Shown: one piece after another, positions 18,001 through 30,544 of the stretch
How the letters are laid out: the number at the start of each line of letters is the position of its first letter
Position numbering within the stretch: position 1 is the stretch's first letter
Assembly: GCF_030936135.1 (NCBI RefSeq)
Contig: NC_082600.1
Location: 26,109,943-26,173,942, forward strand
Reading direction: 5' to 3'
Source: Gavia stellata
Taxonomy: Eukaryota > Chordata > Aves > Gaviiformes > Gaviidae
Length of the DNA: 64,000 nucleotides
The notes under the pieces: model-generated
The model's database searches: none
Seen by the model: the letters and a program-made list of their open reading frames with translations, nothing else
Told to the model about the DNA's origin: nothing
Program-made: the position numbers and the translations under genes

Positions 18001-21000
18001 TTTTGGTGTCTATCTTGCTTTGATTGTGTTATTGTAGAAACTAGTCATACTTTGATAGCAGGGCTTAACTTCTTTAAATAACAGAAGTAGAGGAAGAAGA
18101 GATAATATGTGTTTGGGGAGGAAAGGACCAGGTTTGTAAGGCAGCACAGGAGGGGAAGCCTGCGTAGAAGAGGACTTCATGACTTTCTCTGTTCCTTGAG
18201 TCCTCTTTGCATGATGAAGGATCTTCTGCCTCATCACTGGGAAACTAAATGATAAGCTAATGTGACCCAGGAAGTTATTGCTCTCTATCTGGAAAGTACA
18301 GGACAGAGTTGCAGTGATGACCTTTCTGGTTGCAGGGTTGGTATGTGAGTGCACTTTTCCACTTTCTTCCTTCCCCAAAACAAGGTAACTAGCAAATACT
18401 GGTGGAGCAAATGAGGTCTCTGCCTTCCTTGCAGGTTCTGTGTCTGCAGGAGGTGCAAGAGAACCATTACCGGGAGCAGCTGGAACCGATATTCAAGGAG
18501 ATGGGTACGTCCTGCTTTTGTGTATCTGTACTTCCAGCTCATGGGACTGACCAAGCAGTGCTTCCTGCTTAACGTCTTTAAAGCACTTGGTCTTGAGAGA
18601 GCTCTTCCTGTTTGTTGGGTGGCTGCTGGCCCCACTTCTGAACTGTCTGCCTAGACCTTTACCCTTTCTTTTGTAATTGATCTTTCTCAGAGTTGACAGA
18701 TGAGAGTAGCAAAACTGATAGGGTCCTAGAAGGACAAGGAGAGAGAAAATACCCTCAATGATAAATGATAAATAGTGATTATTGGAATAGAATTGGTTAT
18801 AATGCTGTACCCAAAGGTAGCAACGTCTTCTGCTACACAGACTTGCTGAACTCCCCAGCTGCTGGGGGGAGCCTGAGGTAGTGACTGGATAAACCTTTTA
18901 ATAAGTGATGGTTTCTTTTCAGGCTTTGCATGCTTCTATAAACGGAGGACTGGGACGAAGACAGATGGCTGTGCAGTGTGCTATAAGCACAGCAGGTTCC
19001 AGCTGATCAGCCTCAGTCCCATAGAGTACTTCCGGCCTGGCCTGGACGTCCTCAATCGGGATAACGTGGGCTTGGTGCTGCTGCTGCAGCCTCTGCTCCC
19101 AGAGGGCCTAGATCTGAAGGCAATCAGTCCTTTGTGTGTGGCCAACACTCATGTGTTGTTTAATCCCCGGCGGGGAGATATCAAACTGGCCCAGATGGCC
19201 TTGCTCCTAGCAGAGATCGACAAGATTGCAAAAACTACTGAAGGCAGCTACTATCCTGTAATCTTGTGTGGAGACCTGAACTCTGTACCTGATTCTCCAC
19301 TCTACAAATTCATCCGGAATGGTGAACTTTCCTACCATGGGATGCCAGCCTGGAAGGCAGGTGCCAGCCGGAACTGGGATTGGGTAGCTCTTTATTGCAT
19401 GCTGCTAGAGAAATGCATGGCTGCATTCTTTCTCTCATGAGGAAATAGTCTGAATATTGAATTCAGTCTTCCCCAATGCCTCCAGCACTGCTGGGGAAAG
19501 AAACGGACAAATGTGTGCGTGTTGTTTCCACCACTGCTCTTTTGGTTTCTCTTGAGGCAGACCAGTGATAATAGCCCACTTAATTTCAGGTCCTGGTTCT
19601 CCCTTGCTATGGGATTTTTGTGCCTGGGTGACTGGAAGTGTAGGGGAGTACAACTCCACCAAGACTTACTGAAATTTTATGTGGATGTTTGATGTGAAAA
19701 CAGTTTGAAATGGGCACCTGTGCTAGAGTCTCTTGTGGTTACCTGTTACTGTGTATCCATGATCAAATACATCATTGGCTTTCAAGCTAGATCATCAGTT
19801 CAATAATAGATGCCTGCAAAGTATCTTGTTAGGTGACTTATAGCTAACTGTATCCATCCGCCACAGCTGAAGGTTTATTATATCTGCACCATATTCTGAA
19901 TAGCTCAGTTCATGCCTTTCTATGAGGGCATTCTTCTGTCTTGCCCTTGGCAAGTATGTATACGTACATTGTCTATAGCTTGCAAAAGTTCTGCTCTGTG
20001 TTGCTGATGTTTCCTCTCCTGTTTCTGGCCTCCTTGCAGGTGTCTGGTCAGGAAGACTTTTCCCAACAGTTGTATTCACGGAAACTGCTGGCCCCATTGT
20101 GGCCGAGCTCACTGGGTGTAACAGACAACTGCCAATACGTCACCCTGTGCCTGCCAAAGAAACTAGGTGAGCTCCACTGTGGCCTGAGAACATGAGTTTG
20201 CTGGGAATGGACAGTTTGTGGGCCTTGCTGTCTCTATGAGAAGCTTGGGCATGTGTTGCATGAGACACTCGGCAGATTCTCTTCTATGCATTTTCTTGGT
20301 ATATGAACTAAATTTAATTTTTCTGGAGTCTATTCCTGTAGCCCAATTTCTGCCATTTTCTTTCTCTAGTCAGGAGCTGAATGTTCCCCTACCAGTAACC
20401 ATTGCTCTACGTATCTCTTTCATATTCCCAGACTTATGCTTTTGTGCAGTTGCAAACCGTGTTCAGCAGCCACAGCTTTCAGCTGCATGTGTTTGTGGGA
20501 GCGGTTTTGGGCAGTATTTGCACACCATTACTAGGAAATCATTCCTAAGAGCCCAGTTACAATCATGACTGTTCTCTACCGTCCTTAGAGAGGATTAAAA
20601 AAAAGAAGGCGCCCAGACTAAATAGCTTTTATTGGAATCTTGAATGAGGAACTTTTATTCAACCTGAACTCCAGAATTGTTTTTTCTTTTTCAGCAGATG
20701 TTTCCTTGAGTTGCACACTAACTGATCTGCTTAAAAGTCCCTTGAATTTGTGGTGTCTCAGAGGGGACATTCTTAATTTGTTTCATCAAGGTGCTAACCA
20801 TGACTGTTGCATTGGCTAAAGAGTTAGCAATAACTGTGCTCTGTTCTTCTACATTTACACACCTGTTCTGTTCTACATTTAGGTTATTAAGTGATTCCCA
20901 TTCTCATGGTATCAGAGGGCTTGGGCACAAAAACCTCTCTCAACCTAAAGAGGTCTAAAGGTCTAAAAAGTATGCAGATGTTCCCTGTAGATGTGAATTT

Positions 21001-23619
21001 GCTGCAGTTATTTTCTTTTCATAACTTGTATTTTTCTCTGCAGGCAGACATAAGTACAGCCGGGACTTCCTGCTCCAGTTTCGTTTTTGCGATGTTGCCT
21101 GTGAACGGCCACCGCAGCTGGTCCTCTTGGAAGGTGTGACAGATGCTAAACCAGGTATTAATGGGAGATTTTTCAGCTTGTGACTCTCCTAGCTCTATTT
21201 TGATGAAAATGTGAGGTGGAGGTAATGCCTGGTGAGAAAAGGGGAAGGCAGAAGGGTGCCTTCTATGGCTGTGTAATTACTAGTGGATTCCATGAGAGCT
21301 CAGAGGAGTACAGTCTTACCACCCTCATACACACTGACTGTGTTCCTTGAGATGTACTGAGATTCAGCCTCTTTTGGAGGCTGTTTCTTATAAAGTGAAA
21401 TATATATATATATTTCTTTTATTCTGCTTCAAGATTTTTGATGGGGGAGAACAAACCTGAGGACTGTAATGTCACAATGGCCACAACATAGATGTCTCTG
21501 GATGCTGGTACCCAGTAGACACTGCCTCACCTCTGGGCCTTGTGGCATGGCTGGTTCTGCTTTCTCCATTTCTGTTCTGCGTTTCTAGACACCCTTTGTG
21601 TAAGCTGTAGGCTAAGTCAAATGACCTTTCTTTGAGACAAAGGTTGAATTACCCTGAGCTTTGATAATATTAAATGCTTTAAGGATATGTCCTTAGCAGG
21701 ACACAATATGACTTCTCAGTTGTTTGCACTGATGTGCTTTCAGGATGTTCCTGTTAGTCTTAGATCTGGGGTTTCCTTTGAATATTTTTCTTTAAGGTGC
21801 CTGTGACTGGAAGGTATCTGCTCTTCTTGGATAAAAAGATGCATTTGGTCTCAGGAGAAGCTTCTCAGACTTGGGATGAGCAGCCTGTCCCAGGATCTAT
21901 GTAGGACTGGCTGGAATCTCTTTGTTCCTTTGCAGACCGCCCTGCACACTGGCCCAAGCCTGCTGCCGTGGTAAAAGACCCTGATCCCCAGCCATTCGTC
22001 CCAAGGTAATTTGGTGCACCTTCAATGGCCCCACTCTTCAAGCCTGGTCTCGTTTTCCTGAGCACTGAAAATCTGCTGAAGTAAAGACTGAAATAAATGT
22101 GAGGGTGAAAGAGAGTAAGGAGGGCTGTGTGGAAGAGCCAGATCCACCCAGGGTTGTCCCAGCAGCTGGGACAGCTGTTCTGTCAGCATTGTGTTGGTGA
22201 GGTCGAGAATGAAGAGCAAAGACAGGACTGGGTATTGGAGACAAAGGAAGTTCATAGTCCACTTTGTCTTTGGTGTAAGTGGAGTGAATAATTCTGAAAG
22301 ACTGTCTTTTATGTGTTCACAAAGTAGAAATAGTTTGGACAGTTGCATCAGCAAGGGAAAATCCAAGTTCAGCTATGACTGCAGTACTGAACACTGCATC
22401 ATTCTCTTTCCGTCCTTGGTAAACGCTGGCTGTTGATGTGCAGGTCTTCAGGCGTTATCCAGCATGGCCTCAACCTGACCTCTGTCTACAGCCACTTCCT
22501 GCCACAGAGAGGACGCCCGGAGGTCACAACGATGCCCATGGGGCTTGGAGCCACCGTTGATTATATCTTCTACTCGGCAGAGCCTGTGGAGAATGGGAAC
22601 AGGGGGGGTGAGTGTGGCAGTGTGGGGCTTATACCTGTGATGTTGGGAGAGGGCTGTGAGGCATGCCAGTGTGCAGCTTGGTGTTGGGCTGTGCATTGTG
22701 TTAAGCTGCAGTGGATCTACAGGGTGTGACTTTGACTGAAATGATGCACTAAGTGGAAGCAACATTTACTCAGGTATCATGAGAAGACACTGTTTATCTT
22801 TGCCATGGAAAAACTGAAGCTGCTTAGCTTAGGTTCTTGTAGACTTTCGAGGAAGCTAGAACAGAATGGATTCTGTTCTTTTGTGTGAGTATCTTACTTG
22901 TGTTCCTGATAACAGGCAGTGCTGGGTCCTAAGTTCAAGGCTTGGACTTCTGGTCTGACTGAGACCACACACTGGCCTTAGAAGGTGGTGACTCTGGCTA
23001 CCTTACAATGGCACCACCTCTCTGCTACCTGAAACAGGAGTTACGTTCATGAAAGACTGCATCCAGGAACTGTCTCTGAGCTGGTTTGGATCATGTCAGA
23101 ATCAACTTTGGGGAGGAGGTTAGGAATGAAGAGATTAATTCCTCCTCAGGGGGGAATCTGAAGCTATTGCTAGGACTTAGTACTATGAAAGGAACTTCTC
23201 ATGTAAGCAACTGCCTGGTCAATTTAGTATATACTTGATTCCTGTGCCTGCAAGTATATGAAACCATTGAACAGCAGTATTACAGGATGATCACTGCTTT
23301 TACATGTACGCTCAAAGCTGCATGCAGTGTTTGTGCAGGCAGTCTTCGTTCATGAGGGAACTAATAGGAAAGCATTGACAAGCATCCCTCTGTGAGCGTA
23401 TAGAATTAATCTACAGCACCAGTCGCTGGCTGATATTTCTTTTGATTTTCTTCGTCAGGTCGCAGGCTGTACCAGGATGGAGCCCTGAAGCTGCTTGGCC
23501 GCCTTTCCCTTCTCTCTGAAGATGTCCTGTTGCTGGCAAATGGCTTACCAAATTCTTTTTGTTCATCTGATCATCTCTGCCTACTGGCTAGCTTTGGCTT
23601 GGAGATCTCCGGCCTCTGA
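14704..23619 (+). CDS. ANGEL1: ANGEL1, CCR4/nocturnin-family EEP-fold nuclease/phosphatase
   Basis: Ten coding exons: 14704-14767, 16461-17060, 17592-17818, 18435-18504, 18923-19356, 20040-20166, 21044-21154, 21936-22005, 22444-22607 and 23459-23619. They join in frame to 675 codons plus stop (human about 670). Residues 1-21 are a hydrophobic start (MIGTVLCYVLLPAARLL). Exon 2 encodes an acidic, probably disordered region of about 200 residues. The EEP domain runs from about residue 250 to the end. Its metal and catalytic motifs are intact: MSYNILAQD (N256), CLQEVQ (E303), ANTHVLFNPRRGD (H397), CGDLNSVPDS (D438, N440) and SSDHLCLL (D660, H661). The family includes the CCR4 deadenylases. ANGEL proteins are reported as RNA 2',3'-cyclic phosphatases, and ANGEL1 as an eIF4E-binding protein. 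Intron 5 has an unusual GC donor. Neighbours LRRC74A and VASH1 support orthology. Confidence 0.96.
19357..20039 (+). other. ANGEL1 intron 5, GC-AG type
   Basis: Exon 5 must end after the Lys codon in GMPAWK at 19356, because the next exon opens in phase 0 with GTG TCT GGT (VSGQEDF, conserved in the family). The intron then starts with GCAGGT and ends in TTGCAG. The nearest GT, four bases downstream at 19361, would shift the reading frame. This is therefore a GC-AG intron, a known minor class spliced by the major spliceosome. Confidence 0.85.
21399..21412. repeat. Short TA microsatellite in ANGEL1 intron 7
   Basis: A short ATATATATATATAT tract inside ANGEL1 intron 7. There is no sign of function. 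Confidence 0.7.
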
Positions 23620-25150
23620 GAGGGTTAGTGTTAGTTCCCCTTTCCCTAAAGAAAATCTGTTCTGAATACAGCAGTTGAGGCTCTGGATTGCACAACCTGC
23701 TTGCAAGAAAACTCTTTTCCTTATCATGCCCTGAAAGTCCCTTTCTCCCCTCATACCCTCACAAAAAGCAGGGATGGGAGAGTTGGAGCGCTTTTTGCAT
23801 TGGTATTTTGTGGGTCTCTGCAAACCTGAGCTGTGTTCCCAGTGGGCTTCCAGATGTATTCAGGCATTACCATCTCTTAAAGGGATCCTTGTTCCACTGC
23901 TTTGTTTAGCAGATGTTTTAGTGCTGTGGGAACCAACATAACTCTCATGTTTATTTGTTCTAGTGTGAGATCTTCAAGGAGCTGGGAAAGAGGGGCAACG
24001 CTGCCTACTTCTGGTTAGTTAATTGCTACCAAGGAGCAGGGGATGTATACACCAATCAAAACAATGGTTCTTTTAATTTCTCAGTGATAGTTCATGAAGT
24101 ATGGTCCTTCCAGGACTAGTTGTCGTGTTGCCTTTGAGAGTGTTGGCTCTGCTAACTGCTTGGAAATGGCTTTTACTTAATAATGTGTACGGGCTGCCTT
24201 GCTGGCAGAAGGGTTTGTGTAGTTGAACAGTTTCTACAAGAAGCTGCCTGCTGTGACTAATGGACCAAGGAATGGGATTGCGAGGAATGGAGCCAGGGGT
24301 TCTACAGAGCCACCCACAGGAGCTCTAGAACTGCAGCAAAAGCCTAGAGGCCTTGGGGAAGGCTCCCTTCCTTTCTAGCAGCCTCAGAATGGTACCTAGT
24401 TTGGCACTTGTACGAAAAATATTTACGATCCTCCCAGTGAATATCAGGTGGAAAAAATTGTCCCGTAAGGCATGATAAGCCCAGGAGGCTATAGCTCTGG
24501 GAGGTTCCAAAAGGGAGATGAAAATGGAAGGCATGTGAGAGGCAGCAGAGCCATCAGATGGAAGAGCTGATACTTGTCACTTGCCCTGCTCTTTCTCTGT
24601 GCCCTCCCTATTCCATTCAGCCTGCCAGGGGTCAAATAGCCAACCTGTAGCATCCCTCTGAGCCAGACTGAAGTTCATACTACTGCCGCCTTCTGGAGCC
24701 GGTCATGTTTAGGTAGGTAGAACTTGTAGGACTGACTCCTGTTTCTTCACAGGCGTTGGGAGGGAGGGGAAGGCTGTGTAACTTGGAGCCAGATTGTCAG
24801 TGTCTTGAATCCCAGTGTACCTTTGGTGTCCTATCAGTGTACTTTTGTCAGTGGTGGCTTGGCCAGTACAAAAGCAATAGAACTGTACCTGATCCTAGGG
24901 CAGATTCCCCAGTTCAGCCTGACATTTGTTGCTCAGTTTTTCCATGAGAGATGAGAGCAACATTGGCAGAAACATTACCAATCTTCTGTTCACAAATGAG
25001 GCAGGGAAATCTGGTCCCACCTCAGGTTTGTGTGGGAAGGTACGAGGAGACTTGAAATATTGTCCTCTGTTCCTGGGTTATATTGGGGAACTTTCTTATT
25101 TTAAATGTTACTTTCTTTATTGAAAAATAAATTTTTTCTCAACTAAGAAA
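23620..25150 (+). other. ANGEL1 3' UTR with polyA signal at 25126
   Basis: The UTR begins directly after the TGA at 23617-23619. The first well-placed AATAAA is at 25126-25131, followed by a T-rich stretch. Further AATAAA hexamers at 25630, 29020 and 29305 could give longer isoforms in the convergent gap with VASH1. I see no coding exon here. The exact end needs transcript data. Confidence 0.6.
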
Positions 25151-28100
25151 AAAACACAGAGTAACTGCAGCACCTTGTGCTCCTGGCAGCTGAACCCTCT
25201 GAGGACTTACTCAACAAGGCTTTGCTGCCTGGGGTGTGAAAGAGGAGAGGACAAGATATCTAGCTACACAAGATAGTAGTAATGAGGGTTGAAGAGAGGG
25301 AAGAAGTGGGCCTAGCGGTTGTCTCCCAGCACATCCCCAAATCCCAGAGGTGATTTATTTGGCATCAGGCTTGTCTTGCAAAATCATTTGCATTCAGGAA
25401 CCCTTGCCCTCCTCCCAAAGAAGGCAAGTACTGCTGATCTTCTACAGCTGACTTCTGTAAACTGTACAGAAACAGTTTGTGTGGCAGGATTGTGTTCCAT
25501 GCCCATATGATTGTGTAAGGATTGCATATTCCCTTCTTGCCCCTGCCAGATGGTGTGGTATTTGCCTGGTGATGTGGGGATGGCTTTTGCTACCCCAGTT
25601 GGGATAAAGTGAGTAGCAATCTGGGGGTGAATAAATTTGCAGCTTTGTTTGCCCTTCTTAGTTTCATAGGTAATGGTTCTGGCATGGCACTGGTGTTAGT
25701 ATTTGGGGAGGGATGCAGAGCTGTGTATTTTTATGGCTCTGTTTATCTGACAGTTGCACTAATTTCTGCAAGTACTCTCATTCTGGTTTTTTGGTTGGTT
25801 GTATTTGTAAAGGGAGGGGAGGAAAGGGAAATGGGTGAACTGACAGTTTTATTTTCTGCCAGGCTTGAAAAGAGGTTGCCAGAAAGCAGCCAGGTTGCAG
25901 ATAACTCCCACCAGCTGGTAACATTGTAATAGGAAACTTGGAAGACACTGAAGGTTTTAAAACAACCAACCAAAAGCAAAACAAAAAACAGTGTGACACA
26001 TAGTGCTGGCACTTAAAACTTTGGCTATCTGCTTCAGTTGTAATTGCTGGCTAGGTCTGATGGTCAGTTCATGAGGGGGGAGTGCGTTTGTGTGAAAGCA
26101 GCCCTCCTGCCCCATCTGTTGAGGCCCATAAGGTGTGCATAGTGCACCATGAGATGAACTGGTTGCCCCTGCACTGGCCGAAGCACCCTGCCAATCCGGT
26201 GATGTAACTGAGGTATAGGAGCTGTGCTTCAACATCACAAGTGCTTCTTTCATTTTATTTAAACCAAAGACTTGACTTTTCTTTTGGGTAACTTGCAGGA
26301 AGGCATCTCTCGGGGAGGTTTCAAGATTCCAGCTATATTTTGTTGGAAAATCTAATGTTCCACAGGTCAAGCTAATGCTTTTTTTTTTCAATACATGAAA
26401 TAATATGGTATGAACTTGGAATGGATATGCAGTTACGTGCTGAGAAACCCCAGGACAATGCCTGCAAGCCCTCTGATTCTTTCTTCTGAAGGTTAGAAAG
26501 CTCCCAGAGGGACCTGCAGTTCCGGAAGACCTGGCTCACACATGCTTCCTTGGGCATTCATAGGTGGAACTGTTGCAGAAATGCAGGACCATTGCTAGTG
26601 ACTGCATACAGACACATGAAGGCAGAGTTGAAGAGTTGATTGCTGTATGACCACTGTCCCTGAAGCTCTGATATAGACCCCTACAGAGTTAGCCTGTTTC
26701 AGGAGAGAAAAAACCCTGTGTTCTAGGGCAATTGGGAGTTAACATCAAATGGATCTGGAGACCTGTGAATGCCTCCAGCTGTGGGGGACTATAAGAGAAG
26801 TTTGGAGGTGGGGTGGGTGGAAAGAGTCCCTACCTCTAAAACAGCAACCAGTATATAGTTGTAGGGAGAAAATAATGTGTTCTGTGATGCTTTAAGAATA
26901 GCACACAGTGATATAGTAAGAGGCAGTGGTAATGACCAACTCATGGTGGGACACAGAACTAAGATTCCAGATGTAGCTCTTCACACTGTTTTCTGGTCTA
27001 AACGCATGACTAGTTGTCATTTAGCACAGCTTTCTGATGAATTACAGAGGGCTCTGTAAATTGTTATGAAAGTGGAACAACAGGAATATCTGCTATACTC
27101 AGAAAGGGAAGGTATCATAGAGGTGGGATCATCTACATCATCTTAGTAGTGATGTAGAGCTCAGGGATACTGGTACTTAGGGGAAAGGATGCCAGAGACC
27201 ACTGGCGGTGTGGATACATACCCTGTTATCAGTCTGCTAAGCTGCAGGAGCATACAGCTGTAGGGGCAAACATGTATTTGACAAAGTATCTTTGCTAGAC
27301 AACAGCTTGGATTGCACCACAGCTTCTAAACTGTATTTAGTTATGCTATTTAGATAGAAGTTGGACTTCCTTCACTTTCTCAGAGTTTTAAGTTCATCAC
27401 TTCAGGACGATGCCTTTTATAATCAGTTTTCCCAATTACATGGGATGGGAGGAGTGGTAAACAATATAATTGCTCTAGTTTCTTTCCTTTTCTTATTAAA
27501 TGAAACTTGGCTGCTGCTTGAGGTCTTCTTTCTCCATGCCTTTTTGTTACGAGATATCTCTCCAGCAGCTGTTTTCCCATGACTGCCATATTCAGTTATC
27601 TTTCTGAGTTACTGATAGTATTTTTTTCTGCAGCTGTATTTCTTCAATTAAAAGCTGTGGGTGGAATTCTTCAGGGCTAAGTCTTACTATAAACTCAACA
27701 TTTAAATAATGTCAAGCCATGAGATAGTGGGTTCCCTCACCCCTGAAGAATTAAGTGGGAGGGGTGGGAGCTCTGAAACCAACACTTAGATGGGAACAAC
27801 TCATATAAAACAAAAAAAAGCTTAAGATTTATCATCAGTGCCCTGTATGCTACCTGCTTTGTGAAGCACAGGAGAACTCTGAAATATACTTGACCTTAGT
27901 TCATCTTCTCTGAGGAGTCTCTTAGAAGCTCTAAGACCAGTTCAGCATCTGAGAGAGAATCTCTTTTTAAGAGCGGGTCAAGGTATGTGTCCAGCTTCTA
28001 ATGATATTTGAGAGTAGTGTTGGCAAACAGTCTGCAAAGCAGGGTGTTGCTACAGTGCAATTTCTCCTCCCATTGTGACCACCCCACTAATGAATATTTA

Positions 28101-30540
28101 TTGCATGTACTGTTAGGAATTTGCAGGCATATCTGCATTTGGATGAACCATGGATGAAGCCTTCTGTGGCTCATCTAAAGGAGGAGCACACAAGCCTTAG
28201 TGGGGTACTGTCTCCTTTCAGTAGGCTTCCTGTCATGCAAGTTAATTGAATTGCTGGCTATGACCTGTTCCTTACCAGAGTGTAGCTGCCTGGCCTGTAG
28301 TGCTTTCCATAGCACTATCACACTGAAACACGCAAGCTGCATGATCACTGCCATTGAATGTACTGCATCGTGTTTCAAAGTATGATACTGAGTTTCTGTA
28401 GAGAACTCACCTGCTATAATAACCAAGATGACTGATTGAACAGCTGGCATGCCTCAAGCTCATTCCTTTTGTCAGTTGTACAAGTTTGGCTTCTCCTGTC
28501 AAGTCAAGTTATCCTCCAGCTTCTACTGAAAATGTCATTCTAGTCTTGAAGCTCTTTTTCCTTTTATTTATTTTTAAATTTATTTATTTTATTTCAGATC
28601 TAGACTGCATATTCTTGTGCTCTAAGGGAACAGGAATGCTGTATAGTAGAGCTGGAAAATTTTCCCTAACTTTGGTTAGACAAACACAGCAGCTTTCAAG
28701 GTGCTGAGGTGGCAAATGGGAGAAGGACTAGACAAGACGCTGGCACATGCTACAACAAAAGATGCATTTCTTCCATCCAATCTTTCCTTTTATACACAAA
28801 AAAGACTTGACTTCAAGCCTTAGCAATGTCATTTAGTTTTTTCTTTCTGGATGGAACGCCTTCTACAGCAGTCTTAAGTTTGTTCAGTTATTGGCCACTT
28901 CCAGGAGCTGCTCCTGAACTGGGGGTAGATGAATGCAGTAGTTATTCTAAAGCTATTCCTTTCCTTCTTTCCTCCACCAGAGTGAGGCTGGAGAGAGGAT
29001 GGTCGTCACTCTTTGCCAAAATAAAAATATAATCCAGGAAAGCAAACTCAGCTGAGTTAACTGAAGTCTGTAATGGCCTGCTATCCACAGCATGGCATAT
29101 GCTTTTTGCCTTTCATAATCCTGCAGTCTGCATGAATAGTGCTCTTAAGGCTCAGTCTCCCTCTCTCATGAGTGGATTTCTATATGCTTTTAAGCATGTG
29201 GGAGCCTTGAGTTTTGCAGTCTTGGGCTTCTCAGCATAGTAGCTGACTGGGTTTCTTAATTTTGTTTTTAATTACTGCTTCACTGAGTTGTGTATCCTGT
29301 CCACAATAAAGGTTTTTCACGAAGGTCCAAGTAGCATAATCTCTAACTGACTTAAAAACCTAGAACTTTAGGAACTATCAGTAGCCTGGGGAAAGCCTGA
29401 ACTAAGAGGGAGCACAAAGTCTTATTTTTAATCTCAGCTGTGGCCAAGTCACTGTTTTGCCATTCTCACTCCATTGTCTAGCAATCACCCATGTATAGGG
29501 GGTTTAGGAGTTACTTGATTTTTAGCAAAATCTGTAAGACATGGGGCAGAGGGTATTTTCGAGCAAGCATCTGAAGTAGAGGTTTATAGAAGTCACAGCA
29601 TTTTAGGGTTTTTTTTGCTAATATTAATAATCTTTAAGAAGTACTTAATAGGGGAGCAAGAAGCCTTCAACTGCTGCTGAAGTCTATTGTCAACTCCTGG
29701 GCTTGAGCACAGGCCGTGCAGGCTTATGAAGTGGCTACTTTCTTCTTTTGTGTCTTCATACCACCTACTAGGTGCTGTGCAATTACTTCCCCTCAGGGCA
29801 GAAGTTGTTCATATAATTAACTTAGCTAAGAGGAACTATTGCATGTGCCATTCTCTTTGGAGTGATAGGTTAGGGGATGTTTATTCCTTTCCTCTACATG
29901 CTGTAGGCCTGCCTACATCCTGGCCCTTGTCCCAACTATGTTATGCCTGAAAGATGATAGCCTGAATAATGTTGGATCCCCTTTGCTGAGGAAGTGCACT
30001 GAATCTTGCAGCTGACTGTCCTTTATTAACCCAGCATTTGTCTTGAGAAGTCCTGGTGAGGTCATTAGTCTGGAAGGCCACTAGACTACAGATCTTAAGC
30101 AGAATTGCTTTTCAGGCCAGGAAGGGGAGACTCAATCATATATTGAAGTGTAGAGTAGTGCAAGCAGAGGCTTGTGTTAACCCTTACAGTATTGTTTCAA
30201 GACTGAAATTTCTGTTGTTGCATCCACTGACTTTTTTTTCCCCATCCAGCCTGACTGATGGCAGTTCAAGAGGAAAAGATGAGTTCTAGCCTTTGCTACA
30301 CAGCCACATACATACTTCTTACTCTCTGGCAGCTGCCTCTGTGTGTGCAGACATACTCACCTGTTTGGATAACTGAAGGAGAATGAGGATTCTTCCATGT
30401 CCATAGTGTTACAAATACAGGGCATCTACAGATAATCTGTCAGATACCATCACTCAAGGCTGTGCCTTTGACTTCTCAGCTGACTGACAATGGGAAAGTT
30501 TAAATCCGAAAGAAAAACAGTACAGACATCTTGTTTTCTC
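25151..30540. other. Tail-to-tail gap between ANGEL1 and VASH1
   Basis: Neither strand shows a convincing coding exon here. An AT-rich segment lies at about 28.56-28.60 kb (repeated TTTATTTATT). Plus-strand AATAAA signals at 25630, 29020 and 29305 could end longer ANGEL1 transcripts. No known repeat family was recognised. Confidence 0.45.
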
Positions 30541-30544
30541 TGCA

